Assembly (NCBI RefSeq): GCF_025847205.1
Contig: NZ_JAOYTH010000015.1
Location: forward strand, 62,001-126,000
Direction: 5' to 3'
From: Pararhizobium sp. YC-54
Lineage (GTDB): Bacteria; Pseudomonadota; Alphaproteobacteria; Rhizobiales; Rhizobiaceae
Length of the DNA: 64,000 nucleotides
The notes below the pieces were generated by a model. That model did no database searches, was not told where the DNA came from, and was given only the letters and a program-made list of their open reading frames with translations. Made by a program: the position numbers and the translations under genes. Each line of letters opens with the position of its first letter. The stretch's first letter is position 1. This document shows, piece by piece, positions 36,788-46,879 of this stretch.

Positions 36788-37642
36788 TCAGGGTCGGCGG
36801 AAGCCGGTCGGCTGGTCATAGAGCCAGCCGATGCGCGCGATTGCGTCCTCCAGCCCCTCGAGAGCAACGTTCATCGTGTGGCCGTTGGCGTGCAGCAGCG
36901 TCCTGTCGTCTTCCATGATCGCGACATGGCCCTTCCAGAAGACAAGGTCGCCGCGGCCGAGCTCGTCGCGGCCGATTTCGATGCCGAGGCCCTTGGCTTG
37001 CATGTCGGTATCGCGTGGCGCGCTCTGGCCGACCATCATCATCGACAGCTGCACAAGGCCGGAGCAGTCGATGCCGAAACCGGAGCGGCCGCCCCAGAGA
37101 TAGGGGGTTTCGAGAAACCGCCCGGCAATGGCGACATAATCGCCGGCCAGCGGCTGCCCGGCTTCAGCGCAATGGTCGGCAATCACCGCCTGCCCGCCTT
37201 CCAGGAGGAAATAGCGTGTGCCACGTGTCTCGCGCTCGTCGATGACGGCAATGCGGCTACCCATGGACAGCGCCTGCACCGTCGGAAATTTGAGGTCAGG
37301 CCCTGAATAGATGAAGGTGCGCGGTGCGGTGATGATATGGGTCAGGCTGCGGACCACCGGGGAGACCGCATAGTCCGGAACATAGCCGACATAGCCGTCG
37401 AAATCGGCCTTCACCCAGGCCCAGCCGCCATCGGTATCGAGAACGCGGACCGTTTCACCGAGCAGCAGCTCCGTATCAGTGCCGCATTCGAGTTCCGGCC
37501 TGGCCCGCATCTGCACCACGGGCACGCAGATCAGGCCCGGCGACCCGCTGACATAGCTGGGCGCCTCGACGACGCCGCGCAGGCGTTCCTCGGCAAGATC
37601 GGGACGGTAGGCATTCAGCCGGCGGTCTGGGAGATCAAGCAT
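36788..37642 (-). CDS. NlpC/P60 family cell-wall peptidase with SH3 domains
   Basis: Probable peptidoglycan endopeptidase of 284 residues. Two SH3b-like modules (about 35-95 and 100-150) precede the NlpC/P60 catalytic domain (about 165-284) with Cys193 in GFGIDCSGLVQ, His239 in WKGHVAIME and His251 in LLHANGHT. This is the Rhizobium form of the gamma-D-Glu-DAP peptidases (DUF with SH3-SH3-P60, YkfC-like). No signal peptide is visible, so it may act in the cytoplasm on recycled muropeptides. A MarR gene lies 6 bases upstream on the same strand and probably shares the mRNA. Confidence 0.9.
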   Translation of the reverse strand: MLDLPDRRLNAYRPDLAEERLRGVVEAPSYVSGSPGLICVPVVQMRARPELECGTDTELLLGETVRVLDTDGGWAWVKADFDGYVGYVPDYAVSPVVRSLTHIITAPRTFIYSGPDLKFPTVQALSMGSRIAVIDERETRGTRYFLLEGGQAVIADHCAEAGQPLAGDYVAIAGRFLETPYLWGGRSGFGIDCSGLVQLSMMMVGQSAPRDTDMQAKGLGIEIGRDELGRGDLVFWKGHVAIMEDDRTLLHANGHTMNVALEGLEDAIARIGWLYDQPTGFRRP

Positions 37643-37648
37643 GGTTCC

Positions 37649-37999
37649 TCAGATAGACAGTTTGCGTCCCTGATCAATGATCAGATCGCCAAGTTTTTCA
37701 AGATAAAGCGCACCCTCGACCGTGCGCTTGATGATCACATTGCGTCTGTCGCGCTCATCGCGGGTCCGGGTCACCAGGCCAAGATCGCCCATCGTGTCGA
37801 GTGCGCGGGTGATGACCGGCTTGGTGACGCCCAGAACTGCGGCAAGCCCACGCACCGTATGGGGCGGCGGAACGAGGTAGATATGCAGCAGAATGGAGAG
37901 TTGCCGCAGCGTCAGGTCGCGATTGTCGATCCGCACCTGTTCAAGCGAGACGCTGTGCCAGAGGTTCAGGGCCTGCGAAGCTGATAATTCCACCGGCAT
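37649..37999 (-). CDS. MarR-family winged helix regulator
   Basis: Small regulator of 116 residues. The winged helix (about 30-95) has LTLRQLSILLHIYL, VRGLAAVLGVTKPVITRALDTM and the wing RDERDRRNVIIKRT, where the D-R-D-R-R pattern is the MarR hallmark. The dimer helices at each end are short compared with typical MarR (about 145 residues). ATG 37999 has GAGGG seven bases upstream; a TTG 18 bases earlier is possible. It is followed 6 bases later by the NlpC/P60 gene, so it may control its own operon. No clear palindrome is visible in 38000-38104. Confidence 0.85.
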   Translation of the reverse strand: MPVELSASQALNLWHSVSLEQVRIDNRDLTLRQLSILLHIYLVPPPHTVRGLAAVLGVTKPVITRALDTMGDLGLVTRTRDERDRRNVIIKRTVEGALYLEKLGDLIIDQGRKLSI

Positions 38000-38104
38000 C
38001 GGACACCCTCGGTTCAATCATTCCGCATCTTAGCGGCCTGACCGTTACGGAAGCGTTTCTTTTCTTGCTGGCAGCTTCTGCGCTTAAATGCGCGCCACGG
38101 CCTT

Positions 38105-39697
38105 CTAGAACAGGCTGCCCTGTTTCGGCGGTGCCGCCGCCGCCGGCTTTTCGGCGCGTTTCTTCGCTGGCTGTGGCGGCGGCGTAGCATTACCCTCGGT
38201 GGTCACTGCATTGATCGAGCCGTCGGCAAATTCGATGGCGACCATCTGGTTGAGAGACAAGGCCGAAGCGCCTTTCACCGGCGCTCCGGCTTCGTCGCGC
38301 ACCAGCGCATAGCCGCGTTTCAAGACGTTGCGATAGGACAGGGATTGCAGGATGCGGTCATGCGCCGTCACCGTGCTGCGCCGGCGCCGCAGGTCGGCCA
38401 GAAGCGCGCTGTCGGCCCTGCCGGAAAGACCGGTCAGGCGATCCTGAGAGCGGTGAATCTGGCTCAGTAAACGGGCAGGCAGCGTCCGCAAGGCGGCATC
38501 GGCGGAGGATATCCGCGAGGCGGACCGCTGCAGCAATCGCTCGACGATGCGCTCGGCGCGGATCATCCGCTCGCCAAGCTTCTGCCGCCGTTCGTTGATC
38601 CGGTTCGAGAGAACATCGGGTCTGAGATGTGCAGCTGTGCGTTCAAAGGCCCGCCGCTTGTTGGCGGTGTTCATCTGCAAACCGCGTCCGAGCCCAGCCG
38701 AGGCCTCGTCGAAACGGCGGCGCGGCAGAGCCAGCAGCTGATCGAGGGAGGGCAGGGCGCGGGTCAGCGCCCGCACGCTCTGCCGGCGATTGTCCATCTG
38801 CCGCGTCACGGCCGATTTCAGCCGGGCGGACAGCGCCGAAACGGCAGCGTCCAGATCGGCCTTCACCGGCACCGCCATTTCCGCGGCTCCCGTCGGGGTC
38901 GGCGCCCGCTGGTCGCTGGCATAGTCGATCAAGGTCCAGTCGGTCTCGTGGCCGACGGCCGAAATCAGCGGTATCTGCGAATTGGCCGCCGCCCGCACCA
39001 CGGCTTCGTCGTTGAAACTCCAGAGATCCTCCAGGCTGCCGCCGCCGCGTGCGACGATCAAAAGGTCCGGCCGGGCGATTGGACCGCCAGCGGTAAAGGC
39101 ATTGAAGCCTTCGATTGCAGCGGTCACCTCATTGCCCGAACCTTCGCCCTGGACGCGCACCGGCCATACGATGACATGGACCGGGAACCGGTCCGCTATC
39201 CGGTGCAGGATATCGCGGATGACGGCGCCGGTCGGCGAGGTAATGACGCCGATGACTTTCGGCATATAGGGCAGCGGCCGCTTGCGCGACGGATCGAACA
39301 ACCCTTCAGCGCCGAGCTTGCGCTTGCGCTCCTCGATCAGCGCCATCAGGGCACCGGCACCAGCCGGCTCCAGCGTTTCGATGACGATCTGGTATTTGGA
39401 AGAGCCGGGGAACGTCGTCACCTTGCCGGTGGCGATCACTTCCATACCCTCTTCGGGCCGGAACTTCAGCCGGCTCATCGTGCCCTTCCAGATGACGGCA
39501 TCGATGCGCGCCTTGTCGTCCTTCAGGGCAAAATAGGCGTGACCCGAGGAATGCGGGCCGCGATAGCCGGAAATCTCGCCGCGCACCCGCACCTGGTCAA
39601 AGGCCTGCTCGACCGTGCGCTTGATGGAGCCGGACAGTTCGGAGACCGAATATTCGGCGAGATTGGAGGGCGAATCGGATTCGAAGAACGAGCTCAT
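38105..39697 (-). CDS. xseA: Exodeoxyribonuclease VII large subunit
   Basis: Large subunit of the ssDNA exonuclease VII, 530 residues. The N-terminal OB-fold nucleic-acid domain has [18 protein letters not shown] and [19 protein letters not shown]; the catalytic domain contains [15 protein letters not shown] and [16 protein letters not shown], the XseA signatures. A long, Arg-rich coiled coil follows (about 265-455) that binds the small XseB subunits. The C-terminus ends in a Pro/Lys/Ala tail. xseB is not in this window. It is a single-gene unit, and 38018-38104 after it holds nothing I can identify. Confidence 0.96.
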   Translation of the reverse strand: MSSFFESDSPSNLAEYSVSELSGSIKRTVEQAFDQVRVRGEISGYRGPHSSGHAYFALKDDKARIDAVIWKGTMSRLKFRPEEGMEVIATGKVTTFPGSSKYQIVIETLEPAGAGALMALIEERKRKLGAEGLFDPSRKRPLPYMPKVIGVITSPTGAVIRDILHRIADRFPVHVIVWPVRVQGEGSGNEVTAAIEGFNAFTAGGPIARPDLLIVARGGGSLEDLWSFNDEAVVRAAANSQIPLISAVGHETDWTLIDYASDQRAPTPTGAAEMAVPVKADLDAAVSALSARLKSAVTRQMDNRRQSVRALTRALPSLDQLLALPRRRFDEASAGLGRGLQMNTANKRRAFERTAAHLRPDVLSNRINERRQKLGERMIRAERIVERLLQRSASRISSADAALRTLPARLLSQIHRSQDRLTGLSGRADSALLADLRRRRSTVTAHDRILQSLSYRNVLKRGYALVRDEAGAPVKGASALSLNQMVAIEFADGSINAVTTEGNATPPPQPAKKRAEKPAAAAPPKQGSLF

Positions 39698-39818
39698 CCG
39701 GCTATTTTGCCGTGCCCGGCGGCGGATAGCCAGTCTTCGCTTTTGCGCTCAACAGACCTTTGCGCATTGCCGGTGTTTCTGGCGCGTAAAAGGATGTCTG
39801 CTCTGCCCAATTCATGAA

Positions 39819-39847
39819 AAACCGCCGTGCTGCTGCCTGGCGGGTTT
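39819..39847 (-). terminator. Probable terminator after the Gfo/Idh/MocA gene
   Basis: AAACCGCC / GGCGGGTTT arms with a one-base bulge and a 12-base loop; the minus-strand RNA ends in TTTTTC. It lies about 25 bases after the stop at 39870 and upstream of xseA on the same strand. Confidence 0.55.
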
Positions 39848-39869
39848 TCGTTTGGCGGGAAAGAGCGGC

Positions 39870-40856
39870 TCAGACCGGTTCCCAGCCATCCTTCTCGCTG
39901 GCGCGGTAGATGGCGTCGATCAGTTTCTGGTTGTTGACCGAGCTTTCGAGCGTCACGACCTCTTCCTTTTCGCCCTTCGCGGCGCGGGAAAAGGCCTCGG
40001 CCTCCAGCTTGTACTGGCGCGCATCCTGAAAACGGAACAGCTGCGACTGCGAATGGTTCTGGTTGGTCAGCTCCAGCTCTTCGGCGCCATAACGGTCGGC
40101 GTTGAAGGGGGACTTGACCTCGATGAATCCCTTGTCGCCATGGAACACCATGATCTGCCGAGCGGCGAGCTGGGTGGAAATGTAGAAGCTCAGTTCGAAA
40201 TCGCCGAAATCGGCCCGCACGCTCGAATACATGTCGGTACCGAATTCCGCATCGCGGTCGGTGCTGGCCTGGACGCGGAGCGGTTCCTTGCCGGTGACGA
40301 AACGGGTCGAGATGGTCGGATAGACGCCGATGTCCGGCAGCCCGCCGCCGCCGAGTTCCGGCTTGTTACGCATGTTGCCGGCATCGCGGTTGAAATAGGT
40401 AAAGGCGCCCTGCACATGCCGCAGCCTGCCGATCGCGCCTTCGGCCAGCAGCGAGCGGACCTTGCGCCAGACCGGGCTGTAGGTGACCATGTAGGCTTCG
40501 GAAACCAGAACCTTGTTGCGGTCGCGCGCCTCGATCAGCGCGTCGATTTCCGAGGCTTTCAGGGCGATCGGTTTTTCGCAGAGCACATGCTTTCCGGCAT
40601 TTGCGGCCTTGATCGTCCATTCGACATGCTGCGAGGTCGGCAGCGGAATGTAGACCGCGTCGATCAGGTCGGAGGCGAGCATCTCCTCGTAGGAACCGAA
40701 GGCGTGCGGCACCGAAAAACGGTCGGCCATCGCGCGCGCTTTGGACAGGTCGCGGCTGGAAATTGCCGTCACGACGCAGTTTTCCGCGTCTTGAATGGCC
40801 GGAACAACCAGTTCGCGGCCGATCTTTGCTGTCGATAGAATACCGAAACGCAACAT
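39870..40856 (-). CDS. Gfo/Idh/MocA family oxidoreductase
   Basis: NAD(P)-dependent sugar or cyclitol dehydrogenase-like protein of 328 residues. The N-terminal Rossmann domain starts [20 protein letters not shown], followed by the conserved EKP motif in [11 protein letters not shown] (catalytic Lys) and, in the C-terminal domain, [11 protein letters not shown], where the GxxxDxGxH-like motif carries Tyr in place of His. Such enzymes act on glucose, inositol or related compounds; the substrate here is unknown. ATG 40856 has GGAGAGG upstream. It is divergent from the aldo-keto reductase across a 173-base gap that must hold both promoters. Confidence 0.88.
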   Translation of the reverse strand: MLRFGILSTAKIGRELVVPAIQDAENCVVTAISSRDLSKARAMADRFSVPHAFGSYEEMLASDLIDAVYIPLPTSQHVEWTIKAANAGKHVLCEKPIALKASEIDALIEARDRNKVLVSEAYMVTYSPVWRKVRSLLAEGAIGRLRHVQGAFTYFNRDAGNMRNKPELGGGGLPDIGVYPTISTRFVTGKEPLRVQASTDRDAEFGTDMYSSVRADFGDFELSFYISTQLAARQIMVFHGDKGFIEVKSPFNADRYGAEELELTNQNHSQSQLFRFQDARQYKLEAEAFSRAAKGEKEEVVTLESSVNNQKLIDAIYRASEKDGWEPV

Positions 40857-41029
40857 GGTGTGTCCTCTCCGTTTTGGCGGCACAGTAACCGCGAGGTACG
40901 TGCCTATCAAGCTTCACCCGCCGGAATAAATTGCAGCCGGGCATGTAAAAGCGCTGTACCCGGCCTATGTCCCTGGTGCAGACTTCACGCCTCCCAAGCG
41001 TTTATCCCATAACAATCTGGAGCGACCTT

Positions 41030-41980
41030 ATGCAAAAGCGAACTCTTGGCCGCACGGGCCTGTCGATCGCGCCGCTGGTCTTCGGCGGCAATGTCTTCGG
41101 CTGGACCGCCGATGAAAAGACATCCTTCCAATTGCTCGATGCCTTTTTCGACGCGGGATTCAATGCGATCGATACCGCAGATGTCTATTCCTCCTGGGTT
41201 CCCGGCAATAGTGGTGGCGAATCCGAGACGATCATCGGCAAATGGCTGAAACAGCCGGGCCGGACCAGAGAGGAGGCCGTCATCATCACCAAGGTTGGGT
41301 CCGATTTGGGGCCGGGCAAGAAGGGCCTGTCGTCCAGGTGGATCATGCAGGCGGTCGAGGATTCCCTTCGCCGGCTACAGACCGATTATATCGATATCTA
41401 TCTCTCCCACTGGCCGGATGATGAGACGCCTTATGAGGAAACGCTCGGCGCCTATGACAAGCTTCTGCAGCAGGGCAAGATCCGCCATGCCGGCGCCTCC
41501 AATCTGAACGCCGCGCAGCTGCGCGCAGCGCTTGATGTTTCCGCAAGCAAAAACCTGCCACGCTATGATGTGCTGCAGCCGGAATACAATCTCTATGACC
41601 GGTCCTCCTTCGATGGTCCGCTGCGCAACCTCTGCATCGCCGAAGATATCGGCGTCATAAGCTATTTCGGTCTGGCGCGAGGCTTCCTGTCGGGCAAGTA
41701 CCGTTCACACAAGGACCTCGAAGGCTCGGCGCGCGGCAGTGGCGTCGGCAAGTATCTTGACGGGCGCGGCATGCGCATCCTCGGAGCGCTGGACGAGGTC
41801 GCGGCCGACACCGGCAATACGCAGGCGGAAATTGCTGTCGCCTGGATCATGGCGCGCAAGGGCGTGACGGCCCCGATCGCCAGCGCCACCAATCTGACGC
41901 AGCTTGAGAGCCTGGCGAAATCGGCGTCGATCACCCTTTCCGATGAAGCCTGCCAGCTGTTAAACGAGGCGAGCGAATAG
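41030..41980 (+). CDS. Aldo/keto reductase
   Basis: NADPH-dependent aldehyde/ketone reductase of 316 residues, (beta/alpha)8 barrel. The catalytic tetrad is visible: Asp48 and Tyr53 in NAIDTADVYSSW, Lys88 in VIITKVGSDLG, and His in DIYLSHWPDDETP. The N-terminus KRTLGRTGLSIAPLVFGGN is the family signature, and the C-terminal IASATNLTQLESLAKSA binds the cofactor phosphate. ATG 41030 has GGAG upstream; the frame is open further 5' but without similarity. It shares a divergent promoter region with the Gfo/Idh/MocA gene and is followed 20 bases later by an acetyltransferase. Confidence 0.93.
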   Translation: MQKRTLGRTGLSIAPLVFGGNVFGWTADEKTSFQLLDAFFDAGFNAIDTADVYSSWVPGNSGGESETIIGKWLKQPGRTREEAVIITKVGSDLGPGKKGLSSRWIMQAVEDSLRRLQTDYIDIYLSHWPDDETPYEETLGAYDKLLQQGKIRHAGASNLNAAQLRAALDVSASKNLPRYDVLQPEYNLYDRSSFDGPLRNLCIAEDIGVISYFGLARGFLSGKYRSHKDLEGSARGSGVGKYLDGRGMRILGALDEVAADTGNTQAEIAVAWIMARKGVTAPIASATNLTQLESLAKSASITLSDEACQLLNEASE

Positions 41981-42000
41981 ACGCGACGGGAGGACGGAAC

Positions 42001-42444
42001 ATGACGGTTGAGATACGCGACGCGGGACCCGGCGACGAAGCCGATTGGCGCAGGCTCTGGGCAGGCTATGTCGCCTTCTACAGGGTGGCGGTATCCCAGG
42101 AGGTGACGGCCACGACCTGGGCCCGGATCATCGATCCGGCGACACCGCTTTTCATGCGGGTCGCCGTTCTGGATGGCCAGGTGGTCGGCTTTGCGATCTG
42201 CCTGCTGCATGAGGCAACCTGGGTCAAGGAACCGGTGTGCTATCTGGAGGATCTGTTCCTCGACGAGGTGGCGCGCGGGAAGGGCATCGGCAGGGCGCTG
42301 CTGGATGATCTCGTCGCCAAAGCCAAAGCCAATGGCTGGGCCCGCCTGTACTGGCACACTGACGAGGGCAACGAGACCGCGCGAAAACTCTATGACCGCT
42401 ACACCGAGGCCGATGGCCATGTGCGTTACCGGATAAGTTTCTAG
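42001..42444 (+). CDS. GNAT family N-acetyltransferase
   Basis: A 147-residue acetyltransferase. It starts TVEIRDAGPGDEADWRRLWAGY and carries motif A as YLEDLFLDEVARGKGIGRAL (the acetyl-CoA pyrophosphate loop R-G-K-G-I-G), then WARLYWHTDEGNETARKLYDRY, typical of GNATs resembling polyamine or aminoglycoside acetyltransferases. The acceptor is unknown. The ATG lies 20 bases after the aldo-keto reductase stop, so the two are probably cotranscribed; GGAGG is present in the gap. Complete and of normal length. Confidence 0.9.
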   Translation: MTVEIRDAGPGDEADWRRLWAGYVAFYRVAVSQEVTATTWARIIDPATPLFMRVAVLDGQVVGFAICLLHEATWVKEPVCYLEDLFLDEVARGKGIGRALLDDLVAKAKANGWARLYWHTDEGNETARKLYDRYTEADGHVRYRISF

Positions 42445-42493
42445 CAGAAGCGCTGCAACGCCACCCGTTCGGTCCGGATGCGCATATCCGCTA

Positions 42494-43126
42494 CTAGATC
42501 ACTTCCGGCACCTTCACCAGTTCCGGAAATCCCGCATAGGCATCGGCATGGCTGCCGGAATGGTTGGTCATGCCCTTCTTGGTCAGAAGCCCGGCCGGCG
42601 CGATATAGCTGCGGATGCGCCGGGCCGGCCGTTCATGCCACTGGATGTTGACGGCCCAGAGTTTCGGGAAGAAGCAGAGCGAGGCATAGGGCAGGTGGTC
42701 GTGGATCCACCAGGCCAGCGACTGCCAGCCGCCCACGGTTGCACGCCGGTCCCAGACCCAGGGAACGACGATGCAGGCGGTCGCGCCCATGCAGCCGTCG
42801 GCATCGCGCATGTCCCAGATATGGTCGGCGGCACTGGCCGCATTGGTCGAGCAGTTGAGCTTGTTGCGGTTGCCGAAATCGTTGACCGAGCGCGACCGGT
42901 AGCCGGAGCGGATATGCAGCCGCCCGAATGTCCGTTGCAGCGGCTCGAGCAATTCCTCGCAGAGCCTGGTGCCGGCGGCGATCGCCAGCTCCGGATCGTC
43001 GGGAATGTTCGGCATGCCGTAGAAATCGGCGATCTCCGAATGCAGGAAGTCGCGCAAAAAGAAATTCTCCGACAGCCGCGCCCGGCCCATATCCTCCAGC
43101 GCTTTCATCGATCCCGGCTTTTTCAT
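42494..43126 (-). CDS. Peptidase M15-like protein (hedgehog/DD-peptidase fold)
   Basis: Protein of 210 residues without a signal peptide. Its N-terminal half resembles M15A/M15_3 peptidases: LSENFFLRDFLHSEIADFYG, EELLEPLQRTFGRLHIRSGY RSRSVN is the sheet that carries the substrate Arg/Ser motif. Likely zinc ligands are His and Asp in AADHIWDMRD and a late His in VNIQWHERP, but the usual SxHxxGxAxD motif is altered, so catalytic activity is doubtful. Several extra Trp-rich segments (WWIHDHLPYA) are unusual. Rhizobial homologues are labelled hypothetical. ATG 43126 has GAGGAG 8 bases upstream. Monocistronic. Confidence 0.6.
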   Translation of the reverse strand: MKKPGSMKALEDMGRARLSENFFLRDFLHSEIADFYGMPNIPDDPELAIAAGTRLCEELLEPLQRTFGRLHIRSGYRSRSVNDFGNRNKLNCSTNAASAADHIWDMRDADGCMGATACIVVPWVWDRRATVGGWQSLAWWIHDHLPYASLCFFPKLWAVNIQWHERPARRIRSYIAPAGLLTKKGMTNHSGSHADAYAGFPELVKVPEVI

Positions 43127-43285
43127 CTGACGCTCCTCGGCTTTTGAGCAAGACTATGCCGGAGACAGACGGCGGACCACCCGTTTTGCGAGCGGCTGGA
43201 GTGGGGCTCCGGTTCTAGCTGTCGCTTCGCCTTCATTCGACCGCGCCGTCATGATAGGATCGGCCGGTCAGCAAGGGAGAAAAGC

Positions 43286-43645
43286 ATGTCCGACGAGCAG
43301 GCAATTGGTACGGTCGTTCACCTCTATGTCGATGGCATGGCGTTTTGTAACGAGGCGGCGCTGCGCAAGGCCTTCCATCCAGATGCCAAGATCATCGGCA
43401 ATTACGAGGGCGCCGTCGAGTGGATGTCCCGCGACGATTTCATCGCCGCCATTCTAGCCGAACCGCCGGCCGCTCCCGGAACCCAGCCCCTGATGGATAT
43501 CGAGATCACCGACATCGAGGGTGATGCCGCTTTCGTCAAGGTCACCGACGAATTCGCCGGGATGCGTTTCTCCGATTATCTGTCGCTGCTGAAGATCGGC
43601 GGGCATTGGGTGATCGTCAACAAGCTGTATCATCTGCACCGGTAG
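43286..43645 (+). CDS. NTF2-fold protein, lumazine-binding-like
   Basis: A 119-residue NTF2-like protein: IGTVVHLYVDGMAFCNEAAL, LRKAFHPDAKIIGNYEG, DDFIAAIL, and the last strands SDYLSLLKIGGHWVIVNKLYH. This matches the Lumazine_bd_2 group of small NTF2-fold proteins, which are often of unknown role. A GGGAGA ribosome site precedes the ATG. It is a single gene; the following 335 bases hold a palindromic mosaic repeat before the convergent pheT. A catalytic function cannot be assigned. Confidence 0.8.
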   Translation: MSDEQAIGTVVHLYVDGMAFCNEAALRKAFHPDAKIIGNYEGAVEWMSRDDFIAAILAEPPAAPGTQPLMDIEITDIEGDAAFVKVTDEFAGMRFSDYLSLLKIGGHWVIVNKLYHLHR

Positions 43646-43690
43646 GGGGGCGGTGTCGTATGTGTACGAGATTGGGGGAGCGCTACGCTC

Positions 43691-43860
43691 TCCCCCGTCA
43701 TCCCGGACGTGTTCCGGGATCCTGCGCGCCGCGTCTGCGGCACGAGAGACTTTTCCGCTGGGTTGTGTTCATTCTCTCACCGCGCAGACGCGCGCTGACT
43801 GGATCCCCGCCACAAGGGCGGGGAGGACGGAGAGTGGGGGGGAGGCTCCGTGTCAAACAA
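43691..43860. repeat. Mosaic palindromic intergenic repeat, copy 1
   Basis: Shares with 51811-51992 the same start (TCCCCCGTCA), the core CTGGATCCCCGCCACAAG (43799-43816), ACGGAGA-TGGG and the end GTCAAACAA, while the hairpin sequences between differ. Its own hairpins are TCCCGGA/TCCGGGA (43701-43719) and CCCCGCC/GGCGGGG (43805-43823). The location is between the convergent NTF2 and pheT genes. No gene is seen in 43646-43980. Confidence 0.8.
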
Positions 43861-43980
43861 TAGCCCTACAGCCCCCGGAAGACTTGGCAGGGCGTGCCTG
43901 CAGTCTATTTCCAGCGAACGACGGCCGGCGCAGGCAGACAAAAAGGGGCGAAAAATCCGCCCCCCTCGAAATCGACGTCC

Positions 43981-46407
43981 TTAAGCCCGCAGAACCCCGC
44001 CGGTGTTCTTCGCCACGTTGGCGATGATCTTGCCGGTGAGGGCCTCAAAGTCCTCGTCGGTCAGCGTGCGCTCGGCCGGCTGAATGACGACTTCGATGGC
44101 GACCGACTTCTTGCTCTCGCCGACCGATGCGCCCTCGAAAATGTCGAAGACGTTGACGCCGGTGACCAGCTTGCGGTCGGCGCTCGATGCGGCCTTCAGG
44201 ATCGCACCGGCTTCGACTGTTTTGTCGACCACGAAGGCGAAGTCGCGCTTGACGGCCTGGAAGGGCGAAAGCTCCAGCGCCGGCTTGGTGCGGGTGGCCT
44301 TCTTCTTCGGCTCGGGCATGGCATCGACATAAACTTCGAAGCCTGAAAGGGCTCCGGAAACGTCGAGCGCTTCCAGCACCTTCGGATGAAACTCACCGAA
44401 GTAACCAAGAATGATCTTTGGGCCGAGCTTGATCGTGCCGGAACGGCCGGGATGATACCAGGACGGGCCGCCGGCTTCGAACTGGACATTGCCCATCGGC
44501 ACGCCGCAGGCTTCGAGAACGGCAATGGCGTCGGCCTTGGCATCGAACACATCGACCGGCTTGCCGCCGCCCTTTGTGGCATTCGACCAGGAGCGGCCGG
44601 CACCGGCAAGCGATGCCGTGCCACGGCGAATGCCGCCGGCAACACGGCGCTGGCCGGATGGCGTGTCGTTCTCATAGGTGCCGGAGACCTCGAAGATCGC
44701 CACGTCGCCAAAGCCCTTGTCGGCATTGCGCTGGGCGGCGGTCAAAAGACCGGGCAGCAGCGATGGCCGCATGTCGGACATGTCGGCAGCGATCGGGTTT
44801 GCCAGCGACAGGGCTGCCGCGCCGCCACCGAAAAGCTCGGCCTGCGCCTTCGAGACGAACGACCAGGTGACGGCTTCGAGCATGCCGCGCGAAGCGAGCG
44901 CCCGCTTGGCAAGCCGGGTGCGGATCTGCAGGGTCGTCAGGATCTTGCTGTTGACGGAACCAAGGCTTTCGATCGGTTCAGGCTTGATATTGTCGACACC
45001 GTGGATGCGCATGACCTCTTCGACGAGATCCGCCTTGCCATCGACATCCGGCCGCCAGGAGGGGACGGAAACCGAGACTTGGTTGCCGGAGCCTTCAACG
45101 CCAAAGCCAAGGCCCTTCAGGATCGAAATGGCTTCTTCGGAGCCGACATCGAGACCCGTGAGGCGCTTGACCTCCGAAACGGGGAAATCGACGATCTTGG
45201 CCGTATAGCCGTGGTAGCCGACAATATCGGTCCCTGCCGCCGTACCGCCGCAAATATCGACGATCAACTGTGTGGCGCGTTCGATGCCCGGGATCATGTA
45301 TTCCGGATCGGCGCCGCGCTCGAAGCGGTAGCGGGCATCGGTGATGATCCCCAGCGCCCGGCCGCTCTTGGCGATGTTCATCGGGTCCCAGAGTGCGGAC
45401 TCGATCAGCACGTCCACGGTGTTTTCGTCGCAGCCGGAATGTTCGCCGCCCATGATGCCGCCGATCGACTCGATGCCGTCCTCGTCGGCGATGACGACGT
45501 TAGCCGGCGAAAGAGTGTATTCGCGCGTATCGAGCGCCAGAACCCTTTCGCCTTGCGCAGCGCGGCGGACGGTAAGGTTCCCCGTGACCTTGGCGGCGTC
45601 GAAGACGTGCAGCGGGCGGCCCTGGTCGAAGGTCATGTAGTTGGTGACATCGACCAGCGCATTGATCGGGCGAAGGCCGATGGCGAGCAGGCGCTGCTGC
45701 ATCCATTTCGGGCTCGGACCATTTTTGACGCCGCGCACCAGGCGCAGCGCAAAGCCGGGGCACAGGTGTGTGTCCTCGCCGAGGTCGAGCTTGACCTTGG
45801 TCGTCGTCTCGCCTTCAACCTTGAAGGACGGCGCCGCCGGAGCCTTCAGCGTACCAAGGCCGGATGCGGCGAGATCGCGGGCAATACCGTGGATCGAGGT
45901 GCAGTCCGGACGATTCGGCGTCAGGTTGATCTCGATCATCGGATCGTCGAGCCCGGCATAGGCAGCAAAGCTGGTGCCGACGGGCGCATCGTCCGGTAGA
46001 TCGATGATGCCGTCATGGCTGTCCGACATCTGCAGTTCTTTTTCCGAGCACATCATGCCGCGGCTTTCGACGCCGCGGATGGTGCCGATCGCCAGCGTCA
46101 CGTCGATGCCGGGCACATAGGCGCCGGGGGCGGCAAACGCGCCGACGAGGCCGGCGCGCGCATTCGGCGCGCCGCAGACGACCTGAACGGGCGCACCCGT
46201 GCCGGTATCGACCATCAGCACCTTCAGCTTGTCGGCCTGCGGATGTTTTTCGGCCGAGACGACCTTGGCAATGACGAACGGTTTGAACGCGGCCTTGTCG
46301 TCGACATCCTCAACTTCGAGCCCGATCGCCGTCAGGCGCTCGCAGATCTGTTCGAGGGTCGCATCCGTTTCCAGATGGTCTTTCAGCCAGGAGAGTGTGA
46401 ATTTCAT
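43981..46407 (-). CDS. pheT: Phenylalanine-tRNA ligase beta subunit
   Basis: Beta subunit of the (alpha-beta)2 enzyme charging tRNA-Phe, 808 residues. N-terminal region [20 protein letters not shown], a tRNA-binding (EMAP-like) domain about 38-148 with [11 protein letters not shown], the B3/B4 editing domain, the B5 domain, the class-II-like core with RPSLLPGLL, and the C-terminal anticodon-binding FDX-ACB domain (about 715-808) with [10 protein letters not shown]. Complete. Unusually, it is separated from pheS by a two-gene HEPN cassette; its ATG overlaps the stop of the HEPN gene (ATGA), so its translation is coupled to that gene. Confidence 0.97.
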   Translation of the reverse strand: MKFTLSWLKDHLETDATLEQICERLTAIGLEVEDVDDKAAFKPFVIAKVVSAEKHPQADKLKVLMVDTGTGAPVQVVCGAPNARAGLVGAFAAPGAYVPGIDVTLAIGTIRGVESRGMMCSEKELQMSDSHDGIIDLPDDAPVGTSFAAYAGLDDPMIEINLTPNRPDCTSIHGIARDLAASGLGTLKAPAAPSFKVEGETTTKVKLDLGEDTHLCPGFALRLVRGVKNGPSPKWMQQRLLAIGLRPINALVDVTNYMTFDQGRPLHVFDAAKVTGNLTVRRAAQGERVLALDTREYTLSPANVVIADEDGIESIGGIMGGEHSGCDENTVDVLIESALWDPMNIAKSGRALGIITDARYRFERGADPEYMIPGIERATQLIVDICGGTAAGTDIVGYHGYTAKIVDFPVSEVKRLTGLDVGSEEAISILKGLGFGVEGSGNQVSVSVPSWRPDVDGKADLVEEVMRIHGVDNIKPEPIESLGSVNSKILTTLQIRTRLAKRALASRGMLEAVTWSFVSKAQAELFGGGAAALSLANPIAADMSDMRPSLLPGLLTAAQRNADKGFGDVAIFEVSGTYENDTPSGQRRVAGGIRRGTASLAGAGRSWSNATKGGGKPVDVFDAKADAIAVLEACGVPMGNVQFEAGGPSWYHPGRSGTIKLGPKIILGYFGEFHPKVLEALDVSGALSGFEVYVDAMPEPKKKATRTKPALELSPFQAVKRDFAFVVDKTVEAGAILKAASSADRKLVTGVNVFDIFEGASVGESKKSVAIEVVIQPAERTLTDEDFEALTGKIIANVAKNTGGVLRA

Positions 46408-46877
46408 GATTTTCGCTCTTTGAATAGGAGGCTTGTAGCCAGCAGACGACGATCGACCTTGTTGAGGCGATCCAACTCTCCGACAACGAACTTTGCCTGG
46501 CGGATGAGTTCTTCAACTTCGGAAAGTGCAAACATGTCCTTGTCCGGCGGTGAATAATCCGCCCGATGTCGTTCCGTTTGCAGCAAAACGACAATCGGCC
46601 CGAACACCTTTATGACAGGATGGTCCTTCAAAGGTGACTGGAGGAACGTGTTCTTTAAAGGCCCATGGTCGAGGGCCCTATAGATTCGCGAGTATGTGTC
46701 ATCGTCGCGCTTTGCATCAGGCAATAAAGCTTCTGCGCATAGCTTAGCAAGCGCATGGAAAACAGCGTAGTAAGCGGTGCTAACCGCGCGCCGCCGATAG
46801 GCAGCGCTTCTACCCTTCAATTCCAGAAGATCGTCGGCCGAAGAAAGCAAGCGCGCGACCAATGATGGAGGTGCCAT
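46404..46877 (-). CDS. HEPN domain protein inside the pheS-pheT operon
   Basis: All-helical protein of 157 residues. The helix [19 protein letters not shown], the later RHRADYSP and the final helix [15 protein letters not shown] are the pattern of HEPN domains, known in toxin-antitoxin and abortive-infection systems, often as RNases. The RNase motif R-x4-6-H is not clearly present, so activity is uncertain. It starts 2 bases after the stop of the 105-residue gene and its own stop overlaps the pheT ATG. Base composition is less G/C-rich than pheS and pheT, which fits later insertion. A plain regulatory or nucleotide-binding role is possible. Confidence 0.7.
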   Translation of the reverse strand: MAPPSLVARLLSSADDLLELKGRSAAYRRRAVSTAYYAVFHALAKLCAEALLPDAKRDDDTYSRIYRALDHGPLKNTFLQSPLKDHPVIKVFGPIVVLLQTERHRADYSPPDKDMFALSEVEELIRQAKFVVGELDRLNKVDRRLLATSLLFKERKS

Positions 46878-46879
46878 AA

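Noticed and set aside
44386..45999. 537-codon open frame antisense to pheT
   Set aside because: Shadow of pheT without recognisable domains.
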